Shown here piece after piece: positions 47,101-58,700 of a stretch of 64,000 nucleotides of DNA. The stretch's first letter is position 1, and each line of letters opens with the position of its first letter. This stretch comes from Kingdonia uniflora (lineage: Eukaryota; Streptophyta; Magnoliopsida; Ranunculales; Circaeasteraceae): positions 1 to 64,000 of the forward strand of contig JACGCM010002752.1 in assembly GCA_014058105.1 (NCBI GenBank), in the 5' to 3' direction. Both the position numbers and the translations under genes were made by a program. The notes under the pieces are model-generated. The model had not been told where the DNA came from, made no database searches, and saw only the letters and a list, made by a program, of their open reading frames with translations.

Positions 47101-47735
47101 CTTGTGTGCTTTCTTCGAGCGTTTAGCTGCAGAGTTTTTGTCAAGATGATAGGAGTTCCAGAGAAACAACCTGCAATATAAACCTCTATGGTTGGCGAAG
47201 GCAATTCCGAACCAACAAATTGCTTTCCCTTCAAAAAACCAGATCCCGCCGTCATTTCAGATTGGCAATTCATGTTCCACCGCCTGCTATGATTGTTCTT
47301 GGAATCTACATTAAACCCATTATTAACATTACACATTTCTAATACCCCAGAGAGCAGTAAATCTTCTTTATCAAATACTTCAAACTTCACACTTCCTGTC
47401 ATTCGTATACTATCTGTGCTCACAAATGTGGCTTCTTCTGATTTCTTATCTACTCGATCTCTTCTAAGAAGGGAAAAAACTCCTTCAGAATATTTGCTAC
47501 TCCTCCCACCATTCACTTCAAGTAGAGTATCAGGGATCAGTGGGATATGATTAAGAGTAAGATGCTCCGGGGTTGACCCATCAACCTCGCAATTGCTAAC
47601 TCTTACATAAAAAACTCTTAGATCGAACCAAGGTGATGATAACTGGCTATGAGGTGTGTAGGAAGAGTTCCTGATTATCTTGTGACCAGGATCTATCACT
47701 TCTTTTTCGCTCAGCGTTTCTTGAAAAGGCTCCAT
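44133..47735 (-). CDS. At1g01500-family protein of unknown function
   Basis: Two coding exons on the minus strand: 47735-47022 and 44359-44133, joined across a 2.66-kb intron (donor CAG/GTACTT, acceptor GCAG/GTATC). The first ATG (MEPFQETLSEKE) is chosen at 47735; the open frame extends three codons upstream but without an ATG. Conserved blocks: WFDLRVFYVRVSNCEVDG, TLNHIPLIPDTLLEVNG, KSEEATFVSTDSIRMTG, FLKGKQFVGSELPSPTIEV, YIAGCFSGTPIILTKTLQL; then in exon 2 EYPDYKTENDEDYNNLYRAEY. The last 50 residues (AGVRVGVGIGLGICLG onwards) are a Gly/Val-rich membrane-like segment followed by RTYQATTKTFKRRLI. Between EYLEG and EDGELSWFNAG the frame slips by one base inside a GGG run (about 44268-44265), so the literal sequence stops early at a TAG/TAA. 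The Arabidopsis relative is labelled an erythronate-4-phosphate dehydrogenase family protein, but no dehydrogenase motif is visible, so the activity is unknown. Confidence 0.85.
45370..45388. repeat. Run of 19 G
   Basis: An uninterrupted 19-base G tract within the intron of the At1g01500-like gene. True length is uncertain, since such runs are hard to sequence. Confidence 0.9.
45853..46211. repeat. Diverged tandem duplication, about 180 bp, in the intron
   Basis: Two units (about 45853-46035 and 46036-46211) share ATCAGAGAGGAAAA, TTAAACCCAGCT, CCTAG.CCAAA, ACAATCT.AG, GACATCACAA and ATTTCTACCAGTTATGT. Confidence 0.75.
46641..46929. repeat. Recent 145-bp tandem duplication in the intron
   Basis: 46641-46785 and 46786-46929 are almost identical; the only difference I see is one A in an A-run. 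They start TTTAGTCAAATCGTGAAAGG and end ATACAATGAAAGAGCAC. Confidence 0.95.
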
Positions 47736-48824
47736 CACCTCCAAGTTTATGAGTTATCTTCCTTAATATAATCCTTCAATGTATAATAGCAAACCTGTGA
47801 CAGACATCAGTAAAACAAAAGGAAAAATTAGAAACCTGTCTAGCTGTAGTGGAAAACAAACTAGAATTAAGCTGCCCATACCTATCATCCATATCAAGTT
47901 ATCAAAATACCATTCATTAAAAACTAAAGCCAATCAAAGGTAAAGAAAAGAAAGTGGAGAAACCCCATTTCAAAGCAAAGAGATTCACCAAGAGAAGGGC
48001 CTTTTAAAACCGGAACAAAACCACGATTCAAGGGACTGAAACCCATTGAAACTTAACTTGATGATATATAATCTAATCAAAGCAACCATTGTTCAAAATG
48101 ATTGATTCCAAATTGAGAAACAAAAATGACAATAAAAAAAAAAAAAACTCAAGAACAAATCACACATTACTAAGAACTGAATGAATTCATCAACATGCTA
48201 AAAAAAGCTCACAAACATCAGAAACACAGTTGATGATGAACAAAGAGAACCCCTTTTCCCCAAAACAAAATCTTTGTTGTTATAAGTGATATTACAGCCA
48301 ATTTATGATCCCTTAATTTACTATTTGCAATTGAGAGACAGAGAGAGGTAAAGGTACCAAATTTGTGCCGGCAATTGACACTCACATACATAAACGTCAC
48401 ACAACCGGCCAAACTTTCCTCTCTCAGCTATATTTTTTTTCTTTGTTTGTTTAGCTTTGTAACTAGTGAATCAAACAAAACCACATAAAGAGAAAAAAAA
48501 AAAAAATCAACAAATACTTACCCAACTAGAGTTACCACCTTCCATCAACCACAAATCCCTCTTTTTCCCAAATCCAAATAAATCGAATTCCAGGTTCTAA
48601 AGTCTTCTCGAATCACTTTCAAACACCTCCAACATAAAAACACACAACCTTTTCGACCTCTAATCAAATACCCACCATGCAAATGATGGAATCGAAGAAT
48701 TAAGACCGACCCAAGTCTTCAAATCCCACAATCTCAATTGGGTTGTCTTCAAATTTTGATTTCAAACAACAAATCAAACTTTCCTCTGTTTTTTTTCCTT
48801 GTGTGCTTCGTTGGTTAGACGAAA

Positions 48825-48832
48825 TTTATATA
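48825..48832 (-). promoter_or_regulatory. Candidate TATA box for the At1g01500-like gene
   Basis: TATATAAATTTCG on the minus strand lies about 1.1 kb upstream of the ATG. Upstream of it is a (CT)n/(CA)n tract (48866-48898), and downstream a purine-rich leader. One or more leader introns would be needed between it and the ATG at 47735; AG borders occur near 47790, but I cannot fix the exons. Confidence 0.45.
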
Positions 48833-48867
48833 TCAACCAACAACAACAATAACAATAACAACACCTC

Positions 48868-48898
<31 letters not shown>

Positions 48899-50095
48899 TC
48901 CTGGAAATGGGTCTCTCTGACCTTATCCAAAGAAAGAAAGAAAAAAAGTGTTGACGTTCACGAGGACGACCCCAATTGGATATCTCTTTGGTTTTTTTTA
49001 GACACTCTGTTTCAGAGGTTTACGTTGTTGGGGTGCGCAGGATAAGAGACCTCTTTAGTTTATTTCATCTCTCTGTTATTATTTTTGTAGCTCTCTTTAA
49101 AAGATGGTTCAACGGTTGTATTGAGTTAGGGAGTTTCAGATCCTATACATCCGGGACTTAGTTGTCCTAGACAAGTGGCCCAATGATATATCAGTTAGTT
49201 TTAACATTGGGGAGAAGAAAAATGTCAACTTACACGCTATTTGTTTGTATTTAGAATTGAATTGGCTAAAGAGAGGTGTAGCTCAGATCTAATATTTTCA
49301 AGTGCAAGACTTGATTTGCCCAAATTTATTGTGTATTTAACACTTCTTCACCGAATAACTTTTAAGCTTCTTTAGTAAATAAATATATGATCTCAATCAC
49401 CTATGATGATTTTTCACTTGTTACTTCAATTGATTAATTAAAAAAAATGACATCAGATCCTCTCCTTTGGGCTAAAAATCTCTAGGCTTCTAGGTTAAAT
49501 TTTTATCACTTTGCATAAGAGTAAAGTTTGTATTTTCTCTTTTAGGAAAAAGCTATGCCTTACAAGGAGCATACCAACTTGTTTATGATGGAAAGAAAGA
49601 AATAAAAAACTATGGATTTATACGTTAGGAAACGATTACAAGATTATCAATATCCTCCAGGTCAAAGGTCAACCAAAAAAAAGTAAAATAGGTCCCAAGG
49701 ATTGCATACAACTATATGTTAAGGCTGTGCTTGGTTCACTACACACGGGATGGTTCGGCAAAAAGTTGCAATGACAACCAGGTGCGATACACCATGTTAC
49801 AAGGAGGCCGATTTTTTTAAAAAAAAATTGAATTATTGTCAGGGTATGAATAGTATAAAGCATTGTTAAAAAAAAAATGGAATTATTGTGAGGGTGTGAA
49901 TAATATAGAGCGATTTAGACTGTACCCCCAAATAAATAGAGAAATTTAATCTCCCCCCACCCCCACCGACTTCCTCTCTTCTTGCCCGGTTCAAAAGGTT
50001 GACTTGACTAGTCTAACTTCGATAAACTGCCAAGACTACCCTTGGTCTCAAATTTCTTAAACTTTACCTCTTTATTCTATAGTTCTACTTTCAAG
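48899..50095. other. Intergenic sequence; nothing recognised
   Basis: AT-rich DNA between the promoter of the At1g01500-like gene and the LINE insertion. Short ORFs show no family features. Confidence 0.45.
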
Positions 50096-50109
50096 AATTG
50101 ATGTCTAGA

Positions 50110-52013
50110 CGGGAGAAAGATACTTGGGTGACCCTCTTACCTTTGATAGATCTAAGAGTCCTAACTTCCAAGACATCATTGCTAGGGTCTCTAGCAAGAT
50201 CGAGGGTTGGAAAGCTAAAAACCTTTCCCAAGCTGGAAGACTTACCCTCATTAAAGTTGTTAACTCAGCGATTCCGTCTTTTCAGATGTCCATCTTCCCC
50301 TTCCCCAAAAATATCTGCAAGAAGCTCGACTCCATCAACGCCAGATTCCTCTGGGGCACTAATAAAGAAGGAAAATCTAAAGCTCATCTCATAAATTGGA
50401 ATAAGATTTGTAGTCCCCACAAACTCGGAGGCTTGGGCATTCGGGCAGCAAACCATCATAACCAATCCCTGATGGCCAAACTTTTTTGGCGCATCATTAA
50501 AGAACCTGATAAGCTCTGGGCTCATAACATGACCAGCAGATACACCCCCAAATTATTTTTTATGCTAACCTCAGCCCAGCCGTCTGACTCCTGAATATGG
50601 AAAGGTATTCTTAAAGCGCGCAACAGAATTTGGCCTGAGCTGTGCTGGCATATTGACAATGGAGAAAGTGTGGATTACTGGCAAGAACCCTGGATACTTG
50701 GGATTAGATTCGGCCGACCGGCCGGCCCTGCCCCCCTCTATCGCACTCATACTCGGGTTGCTGACCTTATTTGGCCTGACAGTCGCACTTGGAAAACTCA
50801 GCTGATTCACTCCCTCTTTCATCAAGACATTGCCAATCTCATTACGGCCATCCCTCTTAGCAAATACCCCGCTAAGGACACCCTCAGATGGAAAATGGAA
50901 AATGGAAAAAAAATGGTATTCTCACTATAAAGCCGGTGCACAACTATTCCATCCTTGACTGCAACCAGGGGAAACTCATACCAACCCGCAGGACCCAGAT
51001 AACAAACCCTGGGAGGCTATTTGGAAAATGACCGTCCCGTACCGAATTCAATTCTTCCTCTGGAAAGCCATCCAGAACGGCATCCCAACAAAAGCTAACC
51101 TCTGGCACGGAAGCGAAGACTGGGACACTACCTGCCCTAGATGCGGAGTGGAAGTAGAATCCACAACGTACGCCCTTTTCTTCTGCTCCAAAAACCTCGA
51201 TTTCTGGATCAATTCTGACCTGGCTTTGGATTTTGGGAGCTGGATCTATCTGGACTCCATCCACCAGACCATCCAGAAATGTTACCAGATGAAAGAGGCA
51301 TGACCGATTTCCTTGGCTTTCTTAGTATCCTTAGTTCTCTCATGTTTTCCGTCTGGATCAGCAGGAATGAGCTCATCTTCGAACAGAAGCCTACGCGTAT
51401 GGGGGAAGCTCTGAAGAGGGCTAAACAATACATCATCCCTCATTGCAACACTTCTAAACCCATTCTGAAACCCATAAGAACCCCCCCCCCCCTCAGACTA
51501 GAAACGGTTGGCACGTCGTCTACGTCGACGCCTCATGGACTAAAGCAGACAGGCCTAGTGGAACAGGTTTTCTTATTAAATCTCATTATAATCTTATCTT
51601 ATGTGCAGGTTTTGATACCGCACACACAGCCGACCCCGAAGAAGCTGAGGCTCTCTCAGTGATTCGAGGGATGGAGGCAGCGCACAGACTGGGGCTTGAT
51701 AGGGTGCTCATTCTGACAGACTGCCAGCGACTTGTACAGGCGTTTCATGACAGGCCAAAGGATCTATCCTGGGGAGCCCTCACTTTGGCTCCAGATATTC
51801 GAGGCCTAGAGGACCGTTTTCAGGGTTTTATTTTGGAGTATGTTGATCGGCGATGTAATAGTTTTGCACATTTACTTGCTGCTCGGGGTGCAGTTTCCCC
51901 CACTTGTGTTTTTTATGAGGCCGCAGAGGCCAACATGTTTGTAAACTCTGTTCTGACCAGCCATTAAACTTTTCTATGATATTTCTCTTTGCTTAAAAAA
52001 ATAAATAAAAAAT
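50110..52013 (+). mobile_element. 5'-truncated L1-type LINE with 14-bp target duplications
   Basis: AATTGATGTCTAGA flanks both sides (50096-50109 and 52014-52027), the staggered duplication left by target-primed reverse transcription. The element ends in an A-rich tail (AAAAAAATAAATAAAAAATA). It starts abruptly inside the RT coding region, the usual 5' truncation. Confidence 0.95.
50118..51967 (+). pseudogene. LINE pol: RT thumb, zf-RVT and RNase H
   Basis: In order: the end of RT (LGDPLTFDRSKSPNFQDII, WKAKNLSQAGRLTLIKVV, MSIFPFPKNICKKLDSINAR, FLWGTNKEGKSKAHLINW); the region DYWQEPWILG; the zinc-binding zf-RVT part (TVPYRIQFFLWKAIQNG, TCPRCGVEVESTTYALFFC); and a C-terminal RNase H (VVYVDASWTKADRPSGTGF, DTAHTADPEEAEALSVIRGM, VLILTDCQRLVQAFHDRP, RCNSFAHLLAARGA). 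The RNase H carries its Asp, Glu and Asp residues. A TGA at about 50592 replaces an expected Trp codon, and frame changes occur near 50920, 51300 and in a 12-C run at 51482-51493. A C-terminal RNase H is a known trait of some plant L1 families. Confidence 0.9.
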
Positions 52014-52027
52014 AATTGATGTCTAGA

Positions 52028-53966
52028 GATTTGTGAAAAAATAAAAGCCCATCTCTAAATTCAAAACTATTTTTTCTCCCTCATCTCTAAAGTCTTTAGT
52101 TCCAAATTCTTGAATAATGAAATTGGTGGTGGTGATAAATCATCTCAGATAAGCATATCTTGGCCATTACTTAAACAAATTTATGAGTTTTGAGATTTTT
52201 TGTTCTTGCCATTAGAACATTGTTTCAAACTTTGGGGGGTAATAACAAATTATGGGGGGGCAAAACTAAATTGAGTCATCATATTTTGTAGTTTGAAATT
52301 TTTCCAATTGGTAACAGAGAAACGACATAAAGATGAGCGAGAGAGATGAAGTGAACGACTGTTAGGAGTTGTTTATGACCGTCAGATCTGATTACATGAC
52401 ACTAGATCGATGATGAAAAATATTTTCATGAGCTGTTAATTCAAAATATTAATGGTTGTAGTTAAGACACGTGTCATTACGTTTTGGACGGTGAAAAGTG
52501 AGTAGTTAGGGAGTCAATGGTAGTCTTGGTATTATTTCAAAGTTGCATAGGTCAAGTCAAGTCCACATACTGAATGGGGGAGAATAGAGGAAGTGGGGGT
52601 TGACCACAATAGTTGTCGGTTCGAGGGGTTATTTGGGGGTATACTCTAAATCGCTCAATAATATACGTAGAGAGAGAGAGATAGGAATATAATTTTTTAG
52701 GGAGAGGTGGGAGAGAAAGAGATCTGGGAGAATCATGAGGAAGGAAGAGAGATAGATTTGCAGGGAGAGAGAATTTGAGTCCCCATAAATGAAAACTACA
52801 AGGTTATATTTGGCTACAAGGTGGTGCAACAGTTTGTTAAGAGATTTTCTATCCACTGCAGCAGCTTGCATTGCACGCTGGTGCATCAACTGCAACCAAT
52901 CATTCGTAACTCTCAAACAGCAGCAAGATACTGTATATGCACCCTGCTACGGTTAACCAAGCACAGCCTAAGCCTGGGTCGACAAGGATATTCTTTTCTT
53001 TCTTTAATAAGCGCCGACAAGAAGACTAATACATAAATTATGGATATGGTAGAAAAATTTGTGTTCGATATCTTCTCTCTCTAAAGAGAGTGCCAAAAAG
53101 GCATTAGGTTAAAGGTTGATACTTTGTGGCTACACCTTTTCACCAAATATTCCTTTAGTTTAGGTTGTTTAATCTCATTCCCGAAAACGGAATAAAATAA
53201 CATCCAAATAATTTCAACAAAAATTCATGGAAACTTACTTCCCTTAGTTTTGTAGTAATGGAAAACAAGAGAAACTAATCATCAAAACGGTGAAACAATG
53301 GAGTATTTTTGGTGGGAAGAATCCTTATTAGTATCTCCGCGGCCTTTCAATGGTTAATATCATATTTATCTTTACAAGTAAAAAATATTTACCATCAGAT
53401 CCATGAGAAGGGAAAAAAGGAGAGGCATTCTCTCTTGTAGAGTTTTATTTGTGTCAGATATGGGATATCTATAATAAATGGAGAGATCTCTCTACTGCAA
53501 ACAAAATTTGGATACATCATCTCTTACGTAGCATTACTTACTCTCAGACAGAAATATTAACCCCTTTTCGGTTTCCAAATGCAAGACAATGCAGCCTACC
53601 ATGAGCTGCCTCCCTTTCTCCACACTTTAAGCTCTCTTTTTTTGTGCATTTCTTTCTCGTGAACAACCGTTATGTTTGTTTGATTCTTTAAAAAAAAAAT
53701 TGCTTTTATTCCAGTATGCAATGGCTATGACTGTAGCATCAAAAAAGTTCAGTCATATCTAGAGTAGTCTGGAGACAAAAAAAATTTGGGGTCGTGTCCT
53801 ATGTTAAAATAAAATTAGAAAATACGTACACCAAGCAAGTTATCAGAAAAAAAGAAAGAAAAAAATGACAACAAAATGTTCTTGATGAGGGGATGAAATA
53901 TGTACCTGTATACAAGTTTCAATCAATGAAAATATGGCTAGTAATTTCAATTACGACAACTGAGTG

Positions 53967-53970
<4 letters not shown>
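52028..53970. other. Intergenic sequence; nothing recognised
   Basis: Low-GC sequence with a GA-rich tract at about 52665-52760. Short ORFs only; no domain or repeat boundary is supported. Confidence 0.45.

Positions 53971-53997
<27 letters not shown>
53971..53997. repeat. AT dinucleotide microsatellite
   Basis: A run of about 13 AT units immediately left of the MITE; the MITE right flank is also TATATATAT. Confidence 0.9.
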
Positions 53998-53999
<2 letters not shown>

Positions 54000-54378
54000 A
54001 AAGGATCTGTGAACACCCCTCTAGACACCCTATTTTTTGAAATACCTAAAGATGTTTTAAGAAGTTTTAGCCGTATGGATGTGATCTCCTTATCATGTAG
54101 ATCATACCTGTAAATTATTAGGACATTCCTACATCATAAAACATAATATCAAAATTTAGATAAAAGCGACAGCTAAAAACAAGAACAATACAATATAATT
54201 TAAATATCTTTTTAATAGTGATAGAAATGTCTGAATGACTTGATTTTTTATAAGAATGTTTTACATGATAAGGAGATCACATCCATACGGATAAAACTTC
54301 TTCAAACATCTTTAGGTGCTCCAAAAAATGAGGTGTCTAGAGTGGTATTATAAAAGGGGGTGTCCACGGATCATCTCC
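53998..54378. mobile_element. MITE with about 110-bp terminal inverted repeats
   Basis: The left arm GGAAAGGATCTGTGAACACC continues through TCTAGACACC, CACCTAAAGATGTTT-like and CCGTATGGATGTGATCTCC; the right arm is the inverted copy ending GGTGTCCACGGATCATCTCC. The two arms account for over half of the 381 bp. Insertion is into an AT repeat, so the target duplication is unclear. No coding capacity. Confidence 0.85.
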
Positions 54379-54394
54379 TATATATATCTCTTTA

Positions 54395-54630
54395 TTATTT
54401 AGAACATACTTATAAATTATTAGGACATTCCAACATTCCTACATCATAAAACATAACATCAAAATTTAGATAAAATCGTCAGCTAAAAATATGAATAATA
54501 CACTATAATTCAAATATCTTTTTAATGGTGATAGAAATGTCAGAATGACTTGATTTTTTGTAAGGATGTTTTAGATGATAAATAGATCACATCCATACGG
54601 CTAAGACTTCTTTAAACATTATATATATAC
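54395..54630. repeat. Second, truncated copy of the same MITE
   Basis: From ACTTATAAATTATTAGGACATTCC onward, this repeats the interior and part of the right arm of the adjacent MITE (GATAGAAATGTCAGAATGACT, then ATCACATCCATACGGCTAA), ending TTTAAACATTATATATATA. The left arm is missing. Confidence 0.8.
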
Positions 54631-55745
54631 ACGATCCCTTAAGACACGGTCCATACACTGAAGAGGATGCTTCCATTTGGCTTAATGGAGGGTCTAGATG
54701 AGAGGCGGTTGGCTAGATTTGCCAACAAGGCAAGTGATGTGGCGAATGGTGATGTGGCAGTTGAGATTTTAATTTTCAGAAGTCACATCTTTTGGCAGTA
54801 AAAAAAACTACTTTTTAATAAATTATTACCTCTCACACACACTCACACACACACACAGATGATTCCTCTCCGTCATCCACTGCGAATCTGTTTGTGTTTG
54901 GTCTTCCTCAACGACACGATTTTCTGGTTTCAAATATTTGGTGTGGTTTCTTGAAAGATACGATTGCTCTTCCTTAGTGTTTGTTTGTAATGTTGAATGA
55001 GTAGCTATTTGGTATTGTTTTTACACCATTTTCCCACCAAATGTAACAAAAAGTTAGTTTGTGTGGGAATGGGTTTGTTGGTGTTTCAAAATTTGGGGAA
55101 AACCTAACCCTAAAATCCAAATAAATCAACAATTCCCCATATTTTAAATGGTTTATCATCTAGAGTTGCAATTTGCTGTTTTGAATTTGTTTTTTGAGTG
55201 AAATACATATTTCGTTATGGGAAAATTCGAACCTATGATTTTATTTGCAGTTTCGGTTAGGTTATTTCGAAACCATAAGACTCTGGGGAAAATTGGTAAT
55301 TGTAGCCGTATTTTGAACCACAATTTTCATTATTTATTTTTAGTTGTGTAATGTATGTTAGTCATAAACCACAATCTGAACTTGTTTTCTTGATTTGGTA
55401 GTTTAGGCAAATTGTATATCTAAATTTGTTTTGGTTTAATAATTTATGAAAACTCTGCTTTTGATGTGTACTTTGCAAATACCTTAGTGCCATTGGGAAT
55501 AAGTAGTCTTTACATTAGTAAATGCATAATTGGGATGACAAAATGGTGTTTTATTGTAGTGGTTCCGAAACTGCGAGTTTCGATATATCGTTACCGAAAA
55601 AATGTTGTTTCAAAAATCTATAACGAAAGGTTTGAGTTTCAGAAGAAATTTTTTTCGAAACAATTAAATGTTGCCCCATTTCCACAGTTATTGGTAAGAG
55701 TTGTATTTCTTATATGTAATGATCTTCATGTATGTTTGTGGCAGA
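54631..55745. other. Upstream region of the PMD pseudogene
   Basis: Contains a CA microsatellite (about 54833-54857) and AT-rich sequence with repeated TTTCG/CGAAA motifs. No gene is supported. Confidence 0.4.
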
Positions 55746-55749
55746 GAAA

Positions 55750-58700
55750 ATGGTGAAGATGAGGGGAGGCAAGCAGAAGACCAAATGAAGCAATGATTTT
55801 CTACAATAAGCGAAATTTTCCAACCGAAACCAACGTAGTTTCGTTTTGGTGATTCGAAACTAGATTAGTTTAAAAAAAATTGAAATCAAATTAGTTTCTT
55901 TCAACATTCCTGAAGCCACACATTTGTTTTTAACCTAGTACTCATTAATTTCTTCAAAAATCTTCAATCTGAAGATCCTCAAGAATATTGGTTTGTACTT
56001 TTTTAATTCTTTAGTTTTCTTATTTGGGTTTAGCAAAGAAAAACTTGAATTAAAATCATCTGAAAGAGTGTTTTTAGTGAAGAAAGATGTTTATGGTTTA
56101 GTTTTTGGAGTATCTTAGTTATGTTTTGAATTTTATAAAGTACATATTTTTTTGGAATAGTACTACCCATAATCAATTTAAGTTATGATGTTGTTTTGTT
56201 AATACATTAATTTCTTTATGCAGAACGAGGGCAAATACCTCAAAGTCCACCCCCACCCGCTAAAATGGCATATAAGGCTAGAAGGTGATGTTGTCAGGCA
56301 ACTTGTTGATAACTCTGGTTTGAGTAGGATTGGTCAAATTTCTTATAATCATCACAACTCCCCAATGATAATAGCCTTTGCGAAGAAGTGGCATGCAGAA
56401 ACCAACAGTTTCCATCTTCCAAACGGGAATATGACAATCACTCATGAAGATGTATTGCAACTGGTTGCACTGAGGGTCGATGGTACGTGATAGCCAGAGT
56501 TGTTAAAATTTAATCCGGTGGCTTTGTTTACAAGTGAACTGAAATTGTCGGTAGCTTATTTCAAGCAGGCCAAACAAGCAGATGGTAAAGCTTTGACAGT
56601 TAAATGTTCTAGCAAGAGAATTACTTCAAAGATAAACCAGAAGAAGAATCATCATCGAAGAAACAAACGTGGATAGTTTGCAGGGTTTACAACTCTACTT
56701 GAGGTAAATTACTTTACATTTAGTATCAATTATTATTTCATTTCAAAATTGTATGATTCATTAATTTTTCTCATGTTATTTTGTTAATGGATTTAACAGT
56801 CGTAGATTTATGCCGACTTCCCCAAGCTTCATGGGGTCCCAAAAACTCACGAGCGCATTGGTGATGCATATTGCACCAAGTGGAAGGTAAAGATGAGCGT
56901 TAACCACTTACAAGGCGTAGAAGACCTCAAAGAGATACAGATTGCACTCGATAACTACAAAGTGAAGGATGTATGTATATGGATGACAAGGAAGTAGTTG
57001 TGCTATATAAATAGTTAGCTGCATGAATGTTATTTGTATAACTGAAAAATTATTATATTTTATAGGTTGTTTGGGATCCTTACCAGAATAGTCACGAGCC
57101 TGCCTTTGATGTTTCACGTCTGAATTTCTTCGATAGGATAGTATGAGACACAGATTACGTGTAGCCATACTATCCTGATAGGGTAATGTGACAGTTTGGC
57201 AAGATGTAGGGAGTTCTGCCACTGCCAAAATATATACCCACTTAAGTGGCCCTCACCAACGAAACCCTCCACTACTAGGCTATGTATGAATGGGGAGACA
57301 AGTTCTCCGATGGGAAGTGGAAGGACAATATAAATCCCTGACGTTGAAGGTGACCAACGCGTCGCTGCTGGATTCCCTAACTGTACCCAGGAGTACATGC
57401 CTTAGTTCGAGACTATGACCTTCACACGTTTGACCCCTGTGTTACCTCCTACAAAAGAAGAAATCTAACAGGCTTTTCATGGTGAGGATGAACTTGTCCA
57501 CCCACATATTCTGGGTAGTTTGAAGGAGGAACTGGATTCTATAAAATATGAGTTCGTGAGATACAAAGAGGAGAAGGAGATTAAACTTATGGAACTACCC
57601 ATAGTTATCGGGAAGCTAATAGAAAAGGTACATACCCGTTACTAGTGTTTTATATTATTGTAAACAACTTATTTATTAGATGATTTATGATTGTTCAAGA
57701 AGAGTGTTTAGTACTGAAACTGAAAAAAAATCAACGGTTACCGAAGGAGATGTCCCTACAGAAATTGAACCATCATTCTCTTTGAACATTCAGGCGAACT
57801 TGAGTACTATTAATGGTTTTTCTTTTTTAAACTATTAACTACTGCCTTTCAGTTTTAGATTTCAAGTTAGTATAAGTTTTGATATTTCAAAACCGAAATT
57901 GATGGACTTTCGAAATACATAAACCGAAACTCAACCAGTTTCGTTTTACTTTTTCGAAATTGAACAGTTTCATCTGAATAGTTCCAAAACTAAAGAAAGG
58001 AACATTCTGAATGAAAATGTATTGTAATTGGTTTAGTTTTTATGATTCTAAATGTTAAGTATTTTTCAATATTTTAGGCCAGGTTGGAGATTTAAGTGGT
58101 TACAAGGAAAGGTTGGAGGTGGAGGTAGCTACCAAGGTTATTTTGGAGAAAAAGTTAAAGAAAGCATTGGAAGAGAAGCAGAAGTAGGAAGATGAAAGAA
58201 AAGTGGTATTATAACAAATTGAAGAGTTGAGGAGGAAGCAAGTTGGTTTGGTTTGTGACGATGAAAGAGAATCTTTAGTATCGAGGGAGAACTTAGCGAA
58301 AGAACTACAAGATCTGAAGAAAGTACTGAAGGAAAGGGAATTGGAGCTAGAGAAAATGAAGGCGAACTCCACGGACGTGACATTTGATACTAGATCCTTT
58401 GTGAGTCCCACCTTATGAACTAAATAATCTATTTGACTGAAACCCTTAACGTTTGCTTGATTTATGCTTTACATTCTGCGCTATAAAAACATTTAAAGGT
58501 TTGCGATTGTTTGATTGGAAAAATAATTAGTGGTTACATATTGGTTTCTGTGAAATTATGGGAGTGTTGCTTTCAAAATTTTTTTTTGTAAAGCTTTACT
58601 TCTTGGTATTGAATTCCAAAACCTGGCTCGCGGGGAAGTCATCCCATAAAATTTAGAATCAAAAACATTAATTTATTGAAATATGGCAGTGTTCGTAGTT

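Noticed and set aside
47293..47550. Plus-strand ORF of 85 codons
   Set aside because: It lies antisense to the conserved exon of the At1g01500-like gene.
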